From positions 1 through 64,000 of the forward strand of contig NZ_FMXE01000026.1 in assembly GCF_900103735.1 (NCBI RefSeq): a stretch of DNA of 64,000 bases, given 5' to 3'. The notes beneath the pieces are model-generated. The model was not told the origin of the DNA. It was given only the letters and a program-made list of their open reading frames with translations, and searched no databases. This document shows positions 16,341 through 25,188 of this stretch, piece after piece (position 1 is the first letter of the stretch; each line of letters begins with the position of its first letter). The position numbers and the translations under genes were made by a program. The stretch comes from Algoriphagus alkaliphilus. Lineage in GTDB: Bacteria; Bacteroidota; Bacteroidia; Cytophagales; Cyclobacteriaceae.

Positions 16341-18506
16341 ATGACAACACTTACAAAAGCAAGCAGAAGGGACTTCCTCAAAATTGCGGGATCCTCAGTC
16401 GGTGGATTAGTCATCGGATTTAGCTGGTTTAGCTGCGATTCTCCTAAGATGGAGGTACTCAGCACAGAGGAAATTCTTTCTCAAGCCAAATCATTCAACA
16501 GTTATTTATCCATTTCACCTTCCGGAGATGTAGTGATTTATTCTCCAAATCCAGAATTGGGACAAAATATCAAAACCTCATTTCCAATGGTTGTGGCGGA
16601 AGAATTGGATGCGGACTGGGAGAAAGTTCGGGTACTCCAAGCCAATCTGGACACCGAAAAATACGACCGCCAACTGACCGGTGGATCCGGTGCAATGCCG
16701 CATAGCTGGGAAAGACTGAGAAAAGCCGGAGCAACTGCCAAATTTGTTTTGGTGGCGGCGGCTGCTAAAGCCTGGAATGTAAATGCCTCAGAGATCACGG
16801 TGGAGAAAGGGATTATTTCTCACAAAGGATCGGGAAAAAGTGGTCATTTCGGCGAATTCGTAGCCGAAGCTGCTACAATGACAGCCCCTGAGGAGGTGAC
16901 ATTAAAGGATAAAAAGGATTTCAAAATCATTGGAACATCAGTGAAAAATGTGGATTCCAAAGAAATGTACACCGGTAAGCCAATGTATGGACTGGATTTC
17001 TACCGCGAGGGAATGCTGCATGCCATGATTCAGCGAGCTCCTTTTGGAATGAAAATTAAGGCTGTAGATGATTCGGCAGCGAGAGGTGTATCAGGAGTAA
17101 AAGACGTCGTCACTTTTGGAACAAGTGTGGCTGTAGTCGGTGAATCCACCTGGCCACTGTTGAAGGCGAAGAAGTTACTTCGAATAGATTATGAGCCGGA
17201 TGGAGCAGTAGAAAGTACGGCAGATCATGACCGGATTTTTGCGGACTTAATGTTGAATGGAAAACCGGACGTGAAGCGGAAAGACGGAAATTTTGATGCT
17301 GCATTTAAAGGTGCTGCTCAAGTTGTGACCGCAGAATATCAATGTCCTTTCATTGCTCATTCTCCAATGGAACCTGAGAACTTTTTTGCTCATGTGAAGG
17401 GGGACAAAGTCGAACTCATCGGCCCAACCCAAACTCCGGATCGTGCCAGACAGGCAACTGCCCAACTTTTAGGTATTCCTTTAGAAAATATCACAGTAGA
17501 AATTACACGCTTGGGCGGTGGATTCGGCAGAAGACTACGAGCAGATTATGTAGAAGAAGCTGTGGAAGTTTCCCGAGCAATGAATGCACCTGTAAAAGTT
17601 ACCTGGAGCCGTGAAGATGAATTGACTGGTGGTGCTTATCGTCCGGCTGTTAGATACCGATTTGAAGCAGGCTTGGATGCCTCTGGGAATATGATTGCCT
17701 ACAAACTTCGTGGAGTCGGAATGAATGCAGGAAACTGTACCCGTGAAAATAACTTCCCCTCCGGAGCAGTGGCCAATGTTCTAATTGAAAGCATTGAACA
17801 CAAGTCAAGCATCACCACTAATGCCTGGAGAGCACCGATCACGAATTTCTTGGCTTATGCCGAGCAAAGTTTCTTGGATGAAGTAGCGCTTGCCGCCGGA
17901 AAAGATCCTGTCCAGTTCCGATTGGATTTATTACAGCAAGCCAAAACTTCACCTGTAGGGGGAGAGTTGGGATATGATGTAGACCGGATGATTGGTGTGG
18001 TGAAAGCTGCCGCTGAGAAATCCAATTGGGGAAAAGATCCGAATGTGAAACAAGGCTTTAGCGTCTACTATTCTCACAGATCGTATGTCGCTCAGGTGGC
18101 AGACATTGCGATGGAGGGAGGAACCCCTGTACTCAAAAAGGTAACTGCCGTCACCGACTGCGGAATGGTGGTGAATCCAATCGGAGCTAACCACCAAGTT
18201 CGCGGCGGAATTGTGGATGGAATGGGTCATGCGATGTACGGGAATCTGACCTTCGAAAATGGGGTTCCAAAGCAGAAAAACTTTGATTCTTACCGTTTGA
18301 TTCGAATGAAGGAAGTTCCGGAGATAGATACGCACTTCTTGGATACAGGCTTTGATCCAACTGGTTTGGGTGAGCCCGCTTTGCCACCTACAGGGGGAGC
18401 GATAGCGAATGCTATTTTCTCTGCCACAGGCAGAAGACTGAGAAGTCAGCCATTTATCGAGCAAAAAGAATTCTCTGATATTAAGCTGGAAATTAGAAGA
18501 GCCTAA
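16341..18506 (+). CDS. Molybdopterin-binding subunit of xanthine dehydrogenase-family oxidase (IorB type)
   Basis: 721 residues. The N-terminus has SRRDFLKIAGSSVGG, a twin-arginine signal, so the complex is probably exported folded, carrying the small subunit along. Typical Mo-cofactor blocks are GGGFGRRLRADYVEEAV, the HSPMEPENF stretch, and the C-terminal LGEPALPPTGGAIANAIF with the Glu expected for catalysis in GEPA. A cysteine follows the hydrophobic run (WFSC), so a lipoprotein anchor is possible. Substrate probably an aldehyde or N-heterocycle (inference). Its probable maturation factors, XdhC and a MocA-like enzyme, are encoded at 23490-25188. Confidence 0.92.
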   Translation: MTTLTKASRRDFLKIAGSSVGGLVIGFSWFSCDSPKMEVLSTEEILSQAKSFNSYLSISPSGDVVIYSPNPELGQNIKTSFPMVVAEELDADWEKVRVLQANLDTEKYDRQLTGGSGAMPHSWERLRKAGATAKFVLVAAAAKAWNVNASEITVEKGIISHKGSGKSGHFGEFVAEAATMTAPEEVTLKDKKDFKIIGTSVKNVDSKEMYTGKPMYGLDFYREGMLHAMIQRAPFGMKIKAVDDSAARGVSGVKDVVTFGTSVAVVGESTWPLLKAKKLLRIDYEPDGAVESTADHDRIFADLMLNGKPDVKRKDGNFDAAFKGAAQVVTAEYQCPFIAHSPMEPENFFAHVKGDKVELIGPTQTPDRARQATAQLLGIPLENITVEITRLGGGFGRRLRADYVEEAVEVSRAMNAPVKVTWSREDELTGGAYRPAVRYRFEAGLDASGNMIAYKLRGVGMNAGNCTRENNFPSGAVANVLIESIEHKSSITTNAWRAPITNFLAYAEQSFLDEVALAAGKDPVQFRLDLLQQAKTSPVGGELGYDVDRMIGVVKAAAEKSNWGKDPNVKQGFSVYYSHRSYVAQVADIAMEGGTPVLKKVTAVTDCGMVVNPIGANHQVRGGIVDGMGHAMYGNLTFENGVPKQKNFDSYRLIRMKEVPEIDTHFLDTGFDPTGLGEPALPPTGGAIANAIFSATGRRLRSQPFIEQKEFSDIKLEIRRA

Positions 18507-18616
18507 GATTGAAAAATTGGAAGATTGAAAAATTTAAAAATTGATTCGATTTTATGAGTATCCGCAATCTTTCACGTACTAAAAAGTGAGGGTTTGAAGC
18601 TTAATTTGAGGAGATT

Positions 18617-18636
18617 CCCTCCGCCGCGGCGGAGGG
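18617..18636. repeat. Perfect 20-bp GC palindrome in intergenic region
   Basis: CCCTCCGCCGCGGCGGAGGG reads the same on both strands and is followed by CTAGGGGGATTTTTT. It is far richer in G+C than its surroundings and resembles dispersed intergenic repeats of Bacteroidota. The remainder of 18507-18726 is AT-rich filler without a gene. Confidence 0.6.
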
Positions 18637-18726
18637 CTAGGGGGATTTTTTCCTCAGGTTAATTCGAAAAATTCCTACAACGTGCAACATTCCGTAGAGT
18701 CATATTCGATTTTATTGAATCCCTGA

Positions 18727-18769
18727 AATAAATAAAGCCTCTAAATTTAATTTAGAGGCTTTATTTATT
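18727..18769. terminator. Bidirectional terminator between convergent genes
   Basis: A near-perfect inverted repeat: AAATAAAGCCTCTAAATT and its complement meet at a one-base centre, giving ~21-bp arms with A-runs and T-runs on both sides. It sits between the molybdenum hydroxylase (plus) and glnS (minus), so it can stop transcripts from both. Confidence 0.85.
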
Positions 18770-18822
18770 AAGTGGGAACAATCAACTTGGCTAATTTTTC
18801 AATTTTCCAATATTCAAATATT

Positions 18823-20850
18823 TCAATTAATCTTCTCAGCTTCAACTTTCAAAATTTCATTTTCATCATTCTTACAGGATTCAATAAAATCTGAAATTGC
18901 CTGATTTTTAGCCTGACCGTTTTTCAACAAAACCCCCACCGAAAGAAGGACACCGATTCGGGTTCCTGTCTTTTTTGAAGCAGTACCAAAAAGCGGCTCT
19001 AATTCATCATAGGTGACATCTTCAGCAAATTCCCGGATTGAATTCATTGCGGTTTCCAATTTTTCACCGGAGAGATTGGTCAGTTTTTTGCCGATTTGTT
19101 GAATCTCATTCAAGGCAGATCGCTGACTCTGGGCTTGTGTCGAGGTTTGGGGCTTAGGCTGATTTTGGGCTGGAGTTTCCGTATTCTGTTTAGCCCAAGT
19201 ATCTTTCAAACCTACCGTTTTGTTAAATACCAGTTTTCCATCCGAGGAATCCAAATCCAAGGTAAAGTATCCCAATCGCTGGAACTGATACTTTTCATCC
19301 AAGGTTGCATTGGCCAAAAAAGGCTCGAGATATGCTTCATTGATACTATTCAGAGAGTTGGGGTTCATGAATTCCATGAAATTCTTTTCCTCATGCGAAT
19401 CCGGCGCTTCTTCCAAAAACAAGCGATCGTATTCCCGAACCACAGCCTTAATCGCATGTGCAATAGAAACCCAATGAAGCGTTCCTTTTACTTTTCGCTG
19501 ACTGGCCTCGGATCCGCTTCCGGATCGGGATTCAGGATCATAGGTACAGTGGATCTCAAGGATATTTCCAGCTTCATCCTTTACTACAGACTCCGCTTTG
19601 ATGAAATAAGCACTTTTCAGCCGAACTTCATTTCCTAAGGAAAGGCGGAAGAAATTTTTACCTCCGTCTTCTTTGAAATCTTCCCGCTCAATATATAATT
19701 CTCTGGAAAAAGGCACCTCATGAGTTCCTGAATCAGCTTGTTCAGGATTATTTTCCATATCAAGGAATTCAACCTTCCCTTCAGGGTAATTGGAAATGAC
19801 CAATTTTACCGGATTCAATACCGCCATCACACGGGTGGCGGTTTTATTCAAATCTTCGCGGATACAAAATTCCAGCAAGGAGACATCGGTCACATTGTCC
19901 CGCTTGGCAATACCTGCCAAATCACTGAATTTACGAATTGAAGTAGGAGTGTAACCTCTTCGCCTCAAGCCGGAAATAGTTGGCATGCGGGGATCATCCC
20001 AACCCGCTACCGCTTTGTTTTGTACCAGTTCGAGCAGCTTTCGCTTACTCATTACAGTATAGCTCAGATTGCGGCGCGCAAACTCCCGTTGCTTCGGTCT
20101 CAGTAGCTTCGAATCATAGATCTGATCGATGTACCAATCGTAAAGTTCCCGATGAGCTTTGAATTCCAAGGTACAAAGCGAATGAGAAACCTGCTCGATA
20201 TAATCTGACTCGCCATGTGCCCAATCGTACATTGGATAGATACACCATTTATTTCCGGTTCGGTGGTGATGTGCGTTGATGATTCGATACAAAATCGGAT
20301 CCCGCATGTGCATGTTAGGGGATGACATGTCGATTTTGGCACGCAGAACATAACTTCCAGCCGCGAATTCCCCATTTTTCATTCGCTCAAACAAATCCAA
20401 ACTCTCTGAACTAGGGCGATTACGATAAGGACTTGCAGTACCGACTGTAGTCGGGGTACCTTTTTGGGCTGCAATCTGTTCTGAGGTCTGCTCATCTACA
20501 TAGGCTTTGTCTTCCTTGATCAACTGAACAGCCCAGTTGTGAAGCTGCTGAAAGTAATCAGAAGCATAGCATTCATTGGCCCAACGAAAACCCAACCAAG
20601 CAATATCCCGCTTGATGGCGTCCACGTATTCCTGTTCCTCTTTGGAAGGATTGGTGTCATCAAAGCGGAGGTTGACCGGAGCATTGTACTTTTCTCCTAA
20701 ACCAAAATTCAGACAAATAGATGCTGCATGTCCGATGTGTAGGTAGCCGTTAGGTTCGGGAGGAAATCGAAAGCGAAGTTTTTCTTGGGGAAAACCATTC
20801 GCTAAGTCTTCCTCGATGATATGTTCAATAAAATTCAGTGATTCTGTCAT
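18823..20850 (-). CDS. glnS: Glutaminyl-tRNA synthetase
   Basis: Charges tRNA-Gln with glutamine. Class I motifs: PPEPNGYLHIGHA (HIGH-like, residues ~31-43) and VMSKRKL (KMSKS-like, ~265-271). The anticodon-binding beta-barrels follow, up to FQRLGYFTLDLDSSDGK near residue 545. After a glutamine/threonine-rich linker there are ~100 extra residues (ALNEIQQIGKKLTNLSGEKL... to the end); E. coli GlnRS stops at 554. The extension is helical and I do not recognise it as a YqeY domain. A promoter-like TAATTTTG (20868-20875, minus) lies just upstream. Confidence 0.95.
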   Translation of the reverse strand: MTESLNFIEHIIEEDLANGFPQEKLRFRFPPEPNGYLHIGHAASICLNFGLGEKYNAPVNLRFDDTNPSKEEQEYVDAIKRDIAWLGFRWANECYASDYFQQLHNWAVQLIKEDKAYVDEQTSEQIAAQKGTPTTVGTASPYRNRPSSESLDLFERMKNGEFAAGSYVLRAKIDMSSPNMHMRDPILYRIINAHHHRTGNKWCIYPMYDWAHGESDYIEQVSHSLCTLEFKAHRELYDWYIDQIYDSKLLRPKQREFARRNLSYTVMSKRKLLELVQNKAVAGWDDPRMPTISGLRRRGYTPTSIRKFSDLAGIAKRDNVTDVSLLEFCIREDLNKTATRVMAVLNPVKLVISNYPEGKVEFLDMENNPEQADSGTHEVPFSRELYIEREDFKEDGGKNFFRLSLGNEVRLKSAYFIKAESVVKDEAGNILEIHCTYDPESRSGSGSEASQRKVKGTLHWVSIAHAIKAVVREYDRLFLEEAPDSHEEKNFMEFMNPNSLNSINEAYLEPFLANATLDEKYQFQRLGYFTLDLDSSDGKLVFNKTVGLKDTWAKQNTETPAQNQPKPQTSTQAQSQRSALNEIQQIGKKLTNLSGEKLETAMNSIREFAEDVTYDELEPLFGTASKKTGTRIGVLLSVGVLLKNGQAKNQAISDFIESCKNDENEILKVEAEKIN

Positions 20851-20867
20851 AGCCTAAAATTCAAGGC

Positions 20868-20902
20868 CAAAATTAGTCCAATTGGTAGGAATTGCAACCA
20901 AA
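20868..20902 (-). promoter_or_regulatory. Candidate glnS promoter (Bacteroidota type)
   Basis: On the minus strand TAATTTTG (20868-20875) matches the -7 element TAnnTTTG, with TTTG at 20899-20902, a spacing of 23 bp, which is at the long end. The implied transcript start is about 10 bp upstream of the glnS ATG. The rest of the 20851-21055 gap is low-complexity filler. Confidence 0.45.
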
Positions 20903-21055
20903 AAACGAACGAGACAATATTAGAAAAAAGATCCAAGACATAAGACACAAGAAACAGAATAGGACAACCGATTCTAGACAAAGTCATTGCGACTTTATTA
21001 TGTTTCTAATTTTTATGACACTAAAGTCTTACATCTAAAGTCTAATATCTAGCGT

Positions 21056-21403
21056 CTAAATTTCGTCCATCTCACGGCTTGGCCAATAAGCTCCGATTAA
21101 TTTAATTTTTTGATTTACCTGGTCGATTTCAAAAGTCATTTCCATTTCATCCCGGGCTTTTTCATGAATTGCCAAACAAGCATTGAAATGAACCAAGTCA
21201 AAATCCAAAGTCAGTTTTCCCGCCGTCGAGGAGGAGAAGTGTGGAGAGCCCTTCAGTTTCACTTTTTCAGAAACCGCTCCATCTTTTTTGAAATAGTAGG
21301 ACAAAAAAATACCCAGATCTTTTTCTTTTTCCATTAAAATGGCTTTCAGTTCATTTTCAGGAAAATCAGTGTTGGGAAAATCAAAAGTCCAGGATTCTTG
21401 CAT
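21056..21403 (-). CDS. Hypothetical protein
   Basis: 115 residues from the ATG at 21403 (MQESWTFDFP). An upstream in-frame start at 21484 would add 27 residues that overlap the divergent cysteine desulfurase start and look non-coding. The protein alternates strands and charged helices (MEKEKDLGIFLSYYFKKDG, LTLDFDLVHFNACLAIHEKA), with no signal peptide or membrane segment. No domain recognised; probably a small conserved cytoplasmic protein. Confidence 0.6.
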   Translation of the reverse strand: MQESWTFDFPNTDFPENELKAILMEKEKDLGIFLSYYFKKDGAVSEKVKLKGSPHFSSSTAGKLTLDFDLVHFNACLAIHEKARDEMEMTFEIDQVNQKIKLIGAYWPSREMDEI

Positions 21404-21478
21404 GGGTTTTAAAGATAGAAAGATGAAAGTTACATAAATCTGTAAGTGATTCGTGAGAGAATAGCTTATTTTTAAGCC

Positions 21479-22624
21479 ATGCAATACCCCATTTATCTTG
21501 ATTACAACGCCACAACGCCCTGTCTACCCGAGGTCATTGAGGCAATGTTGCCGTACTTCGGAACACACTTAGGTAACGCTGCCAGCAAAAGTCATCCTTA
21601 CGGTTGGGTAGCGGAAAATGCTGTGGAAGAGGCTCGGGAAAAAATAGCGAATCTGATTGGGGCCAAATCCAAAGAAATCATTTTCACTTCAGGGGCTACT
21701 GAGGCAATAAATTTGGGAATCAAAGGAACGTTTGATGCCTACCTTGGGGAAAAGCAGCATTACATCACTTGCAAAACGGAGCACAAGGCGGTTTTGGACA
21801 CCTTTGCCGAATTGCAAAAAAGAGGCGCTGAACTCACTTACCTTGAAGTGAATTCCAAAGGAGAAATAAGTCTGGACGAACTGGAAAAAGCCATTCTTCC
21901 AAACACCAAACTAATCTGCCTGATGTGGGCTAATAATGAGACGGGAATTATCCATCCGGTGGAAAAAATTTTCAAACTGGCCGAGAAGAGAAATGTTATT
22001 TTTTTCACAGATGCAGTTCAGGCAGCAGGAAAAATACCTGTTTTCACCAAAGGGATTCACCTGATGGCGATTTCTGCGCATAAGCTCTATGGGCCGAAAG
22101 GAGTAGGAGCATTGTACGTTCGACATAATCATGATATGCCCAAACCTCTGTGTCAAATCCATGGCGGAGGACATGAGAAAGGAATGCGGAGCGGTACGCT
22201 CAATGTTCCGGGAATTGTAGGTTTTGGAGCCGCAGCTCAAGTACGAATGAACGAGATGAAACTGGAGGGAGAGCGATTGAAAACCCTTCGAAATAAGCTG
22301 GAAAAAGAACTTTTAGAGATCGCCGAAACCAAACTGAACGGAAGTCAGGAAAACCGTTTGTCCCATGTCACCAACATCGCTTTTGGTGGAGTGGAAGGAG
22401 AGGAGTTGCTCAGAAGAGTCAATCAGAAAGTTGCTGTGAGTTCGGGTTCGGCCTGTACTTCAATTTCACCCAAACCCAGCCATGTGTTAGCAGCAATGGG
22501 TTTAAATTCAGATTTAGGAAGGGCATCGATTCGCTTTAGTTTGGGAAAGGGAACCACTGAAAAAGACATTGAGGATGCGGTTAGTTGGGTGAAAAAGGTG
22601 GTTGTAGAGTTGCGGAATTCTTGA
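21479..22624 (+). CDS. Cysteine desulfurase, NifS/IscS class
   Basis: A PLP enzyme that takes sulphur from cysteine as a persulphide for Fe-S clusters or tRNA thiolation. 381 residues. It begins with YLDYNATTP; the PLP lysine is Lys202 in ISAHKLYGPKGVG; the active cysteine is Cys326 in SSGSACTSISPKPSHVL, a class I (IscS/NifS) loop. No iscU or other Fe-S gene is adjacent. As the molybdenum hydroxylase nearby needs both Fe-S clusters and a sulphurated Mo cofactor, and XdhC relatives work with a NifS-type desulfurase, a role there is possible (inference). Confidence 0.93.
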   Translation: MQYPIYLDYNATTPCLPEVIEAMLPYFGTHLGNAASKSHPYGWVAENAVEEAREKIANLIGAKSKEIIFTSGATEAINLGIKGTFDAYLGEKQHYITCKTEHKAVLDTFAELQKRGAELTYLEVNSKGEISLDELEKAILPNTKLICLMWANNETGIIHPVEKIFKLAEKRNVIFFTDAVQAAGKIPVFTKGIHLMAISAHKLYGPKGVGALYVRHNHDMPKPLCQIHGGGHEKGMRSGTLNVPGIVGFGAAAQVRMNEMKLEGERLKTLRNKLEKELLEIAETKLNGSQENRLSHVTNIAFGGVEGEELLRRVNQKVAVSSGSACTSISPKPSHVLAAMGLNSDLGRASIRFSLGKGTTEKDIEDAVSWVKKVVVELRNS

Positions 22625-22844
22625 GATTCAGGTTAGTCGACTCATTAATCCCCAATTGGAAGGTTCCGGAATTTTCGATTTGAGGTCGGGTAGCCAAGAT
22701 GGATGTCAGATGAATCTTCAAAACAGTTGTTTTAGTGTTTTTTTCAAATGTTAATGCGACTTTACTTGAATAAATATGGATATCATAAATTTAGATTTCA
22801 AAACATAGACTATTCTAAACTTTTAAAAATCAGTATATTCAACT

Positions 22845-23456
22845 ATGGAAACTGAAAGGGAACCAAATACCGTCGAAGAACCGAAAGCTGCTTACGGCTT
22901 GTATTCCTACGCCGATTATTTGACTTGGCAGTTTGAAGAAGTAGTAGAGTTGATAAAAGGTAAAATTTTCAAGAAAGCGGCGGCGGCACCAAACCGAATT
23001 CATCAAAAAGTATCTGTAAAGTTAGTATCTAGACTTTATGTTTTCTTGGAAGGAAAGAAATGTCAAGTCTATGATGCTCCATTTGATGTCCGGTTTCCAA
23101 AAGGGTCTAAAGAAGATCACAAAATTCACGATGTAGTGCAACCGGATATCTGTGTGATTTGCGATCCCGAAAAGCTGGACGATCGGGGATGCATCGGAGC
23201 GCCAGATTTAATTGTGGAGATCCTTTCTCCGGGAAACAGCAAGACCGAACTCAAACTTAAATATGAGCTTTACGAATCACACGGTGTCCGAGAATATTGG
23301 ATCATCCATCCCGAAAATCAGAATGTGCTGATTTATACGCTTATAAATGGAAAATATGTTCCCTCAGGTTTGCTGACTTCAGGTGATGTGGTCGAATCGA
23401 CTGCTATTGAAGGGTTTAAACTGGACCTGGAGGAATTTTTTGGGGATATAGAATAG
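22845..23456 (+). CDS. Uma2 family (DUF820) endonuclease-like protein
   Basis: 203 residues with the Uma2 fold blocks: YADYLTWQFEEVVELIKGKI, PNRIHQKVSVKLVSRL, VVQPDICVICDPEKLDD, then GAPDLIVEILSPGNSKTEL and KYELYESHGVREYWIIHPE. The PD...E-K pattern of a restriction-like nuclease fold is visible (Asp in QPDI, Glu in VEIL, Lys in LKLKYE). Biological role is unknown; the family is common in cyanobacteria and Bacteroidota, often near mobile DNA. The 220-bp gap upstream contains no gene. Confidence 0.88.
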   Translation: METEREPNTVEEPKAAYGLYSYADYLTWQFEEVVELIKGKIFKKAAAAPNRIHQKVSVKLVSRLYVFLEGKKCQVYDAPFDVRFPKGSKEDHKIHDVVQPDICVICDPEKLDDRGCIGAPDLIVEILSPGNSKTELKLKYELYESHGVREYWIIHPENQNVLIYTLINGKYVPSGLLTSGDVVESTAIEGFKLDLEEFFGDIE

Positions 23457-23489
23457 TTTCATGCTTTAATTTTTCAATTTTCAAATCTT

Positions 23490-24071
23490 TCAATTTTTCA
23501 ATTGTAGCAAATCCTCCTCAGTATCTATATCTATTTTCCCTTTCGGAAATGGTATACTCACCAAATCCTCCTGGTGAGCCTGTGCAATTTTCTTTGCCCC
23601 TTCGTCACCTTTGAGTCCCATCAATTCCTTAAAATAGGCTTTTCCAAATAGAATCGGTACCCCAACAGTCTTTGAATACCCACAGGCTACGATCCCTTTT
23701 CCTTCTTTCGCCTGAGTAGCGATCAACTTGTTTAGAATCTTCGCATCTACAAAAGGCTGATCACACAGCATGATGATGACCTGATCCGGTTGGTCAAATT
23801 TGAGCATATACTCCAAGCCAATTTTAAGACTGGAAGACATCCCTTTTTCGTAGTGAGGATTGGGGATATTTGGAATGCTGGAACCTGGAAATGTCTTCTT
23901 GATTTCATCCCGGTTTGCACCGAGGACAAGCACTCGTTTATGGGCTTCACAGCCATTTGCAGCATCTATTGCGAGCTGAAGCAAGGTTTTATCCTTGTAT
24001 TTAGCGATTTGCTTCGGGTAGCCAAGCCTGCTTGATTCTCCGGCTGCCAATATGATAATTCCAGTCTTCAT
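23490..24071 (-). CDS. MocA-like nucleotidyltransferase (molybdenum cofactor)
   Basis: 193 residues. The MobA/IspD-like fold is shown by IILAAGESSRLGYPKQ (residues ~5-20), the GMSSSLKIGL block and LCDQPFVDAKIL. These match MocA, which adds CMP to molybdopterin for enzymes such as xanthine dehydrogenase. The gene lies 1 bp after xdhC, so it likely serves the IorAB-type hydroxylase encoded at 15880-18506. Confidence 0.85.
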   Translation of the reverse strand: MKTGIIILAAGESSRLGYPKQIAKYKDKTLLQLAIDAANGCEAHKRVLVLGANRDEIKKTFPGSSIPNIPNPHYEKGMSSSLKIGLEYMLKFDQPDQVIIMLCDQPFVDAKILNKLIATQAKEGKGIVACGYSKTVGVPILFGKAYFKELMGLKGDEGAKKIAQAHQEDLVSIPFPKGKIDIDTEEDLLQLKN

Positions 24072-24072
24072 C

Positions 24073-25188
24073 TCAGATTTTTTCGTGTATAGGTCCCGGT
24101 TTTTCCCGGAGGAAAATAGGCTGTTTTTTGTTCAATACTGCTTTGATCTCAGCCAAAACGGAAAGCGCAATTTCCTCGGATGTTTCAGCTCCGATTTCAA
24201 TTCCGACAGGAGCGTATAAATTATCGGTATGAACTTGAATTCCTTTAGTTTCCAACCTTTGAATCAGCTTTTCGGTTTTGCGCTTCGGACCCAAAATTCC
24301 GATGTAAGGAATCATGCAAGTCAGTAATTTCTCCAAGATAATCACTTCATATTCAAAATTATGAGTCATGAGGAGTGCGACTGTGTTTGGATCTGTTTCG
24401 ATTTGTTCAATCACTTCTTCAGCAGGACCTTGAAGGATTTTCGTGGCAGAAGGGAATCGTGTCTGATTTGCGAGATTTTTTCTTCCATCAATCAAAATCA
24501 ACTCTAGTCCTAAAATATCAGCCATTTTGGCCAAGGGCACCGTATCATTTCCTGCGCCAAAAAGTAAAACCCGAATCGGAGGCTTAATCAATTCAAAAAA
24601 AACTGAAACTTGCTGATATTTTGAATAGGACTTAATGACATTTTGCGGAGCATCGAGATCAATGATTTCTTTTTCTAGTACCTGTCTAAAATCCGCATGA
24701 ACTTTGGATAAACTTCCAACGTCATGGTTTCCTTTTTTCAAATAGATCGTTCCGATCTGCTCTGATTTGGAATTGGGGACCGAAAAAAGGGTCAATAGAA
24801 GTGAAATTTCTCGGTCAGAAAATGCTTTTTTGATCAATTCAATGGGATTTTCCGGATTGATGAAGTCAATCGGTTCAATCAAGACATGGATGATTCCATT
24901 GCATCCCAGACCCACACCGAATTTCTGATCGTCTTCATCGGTAGTATCATAAGTAACAAGCATGGATTTCTGCTGAAAAATCACTGCTTGGGCTTTGCGC
25001 AACGCATCGCCTTCCAGACAACCGCCACTGATTGCACCGGTAAGACTGCCTTCCTGAGTCACCAGCATTCGCGCTCCCGGTCGGCGATAGGCCGAGCCAT
25101 CCACTTGTACAACCGTTGCCAAGGCGACCGGTTGATTTTCGGTTTTGCAGACTTCGTAGGCCTGAATGATCTGCTGAAGTTCTTTCAT
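24073..25188 (-). CDS. XdhC/CoxI family molybdenum-enzyme maturation protein
   Basis: 371 residues. The N-terminal XdhC_CoxI part has ALATVVQVDGSAYRRPGARM and GAISGGCLEGD; the C-terminal Rossmann domain has RVLLFGAGNDTVPLAKMA, then a block ending NFEYE and GILGPKRKTEKL. XdhC binds and inserts sulphurated Mo cofactor into xanthine-oxidase-family enzymes. It starts at 25188 immediately after the sterol desaturase stop and precedes mocA, forming one transcription unit. Confidence 0.92.
   Translation of the reverse strand: MKELQQIIQAYEVCKTENQPVALATVVQVDGSAYRRPGARMLVTQEGSLTGAISGGCLEGDALRKAQAVIFQQKSMLVTYDTTDEDDQKFGVGLGCNGIIHVLIEPIDFINPENPIELIKKAFSDREISLLLTLFSVPNSKSEQIGTIYLKKGNHDVGSLSKVHADFRQVLEKEIIDLDAPQNVIKSYSKYQQVSVFFELIKPPIRVLLFGAGNDTVPLAKMADILGLELILIDGRKNLANQTRFPSATKILQGPAEEVIEQIETDPNTVALLMTHNFEYEVIILEKLLTCMIPYIGILGPKRKTEKLIQRLETKGIQVHTDNLYAPVGIEIGAETSEEIALSVLAEIKAVLNKKQPIFLREKPGPIHEKI

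Noticed and set aside
18823..20850. GlnRS tail as a YqeY domain
   Set aside because: I cannot see convincing YqeY landmarks, so the tail is left unnamed.
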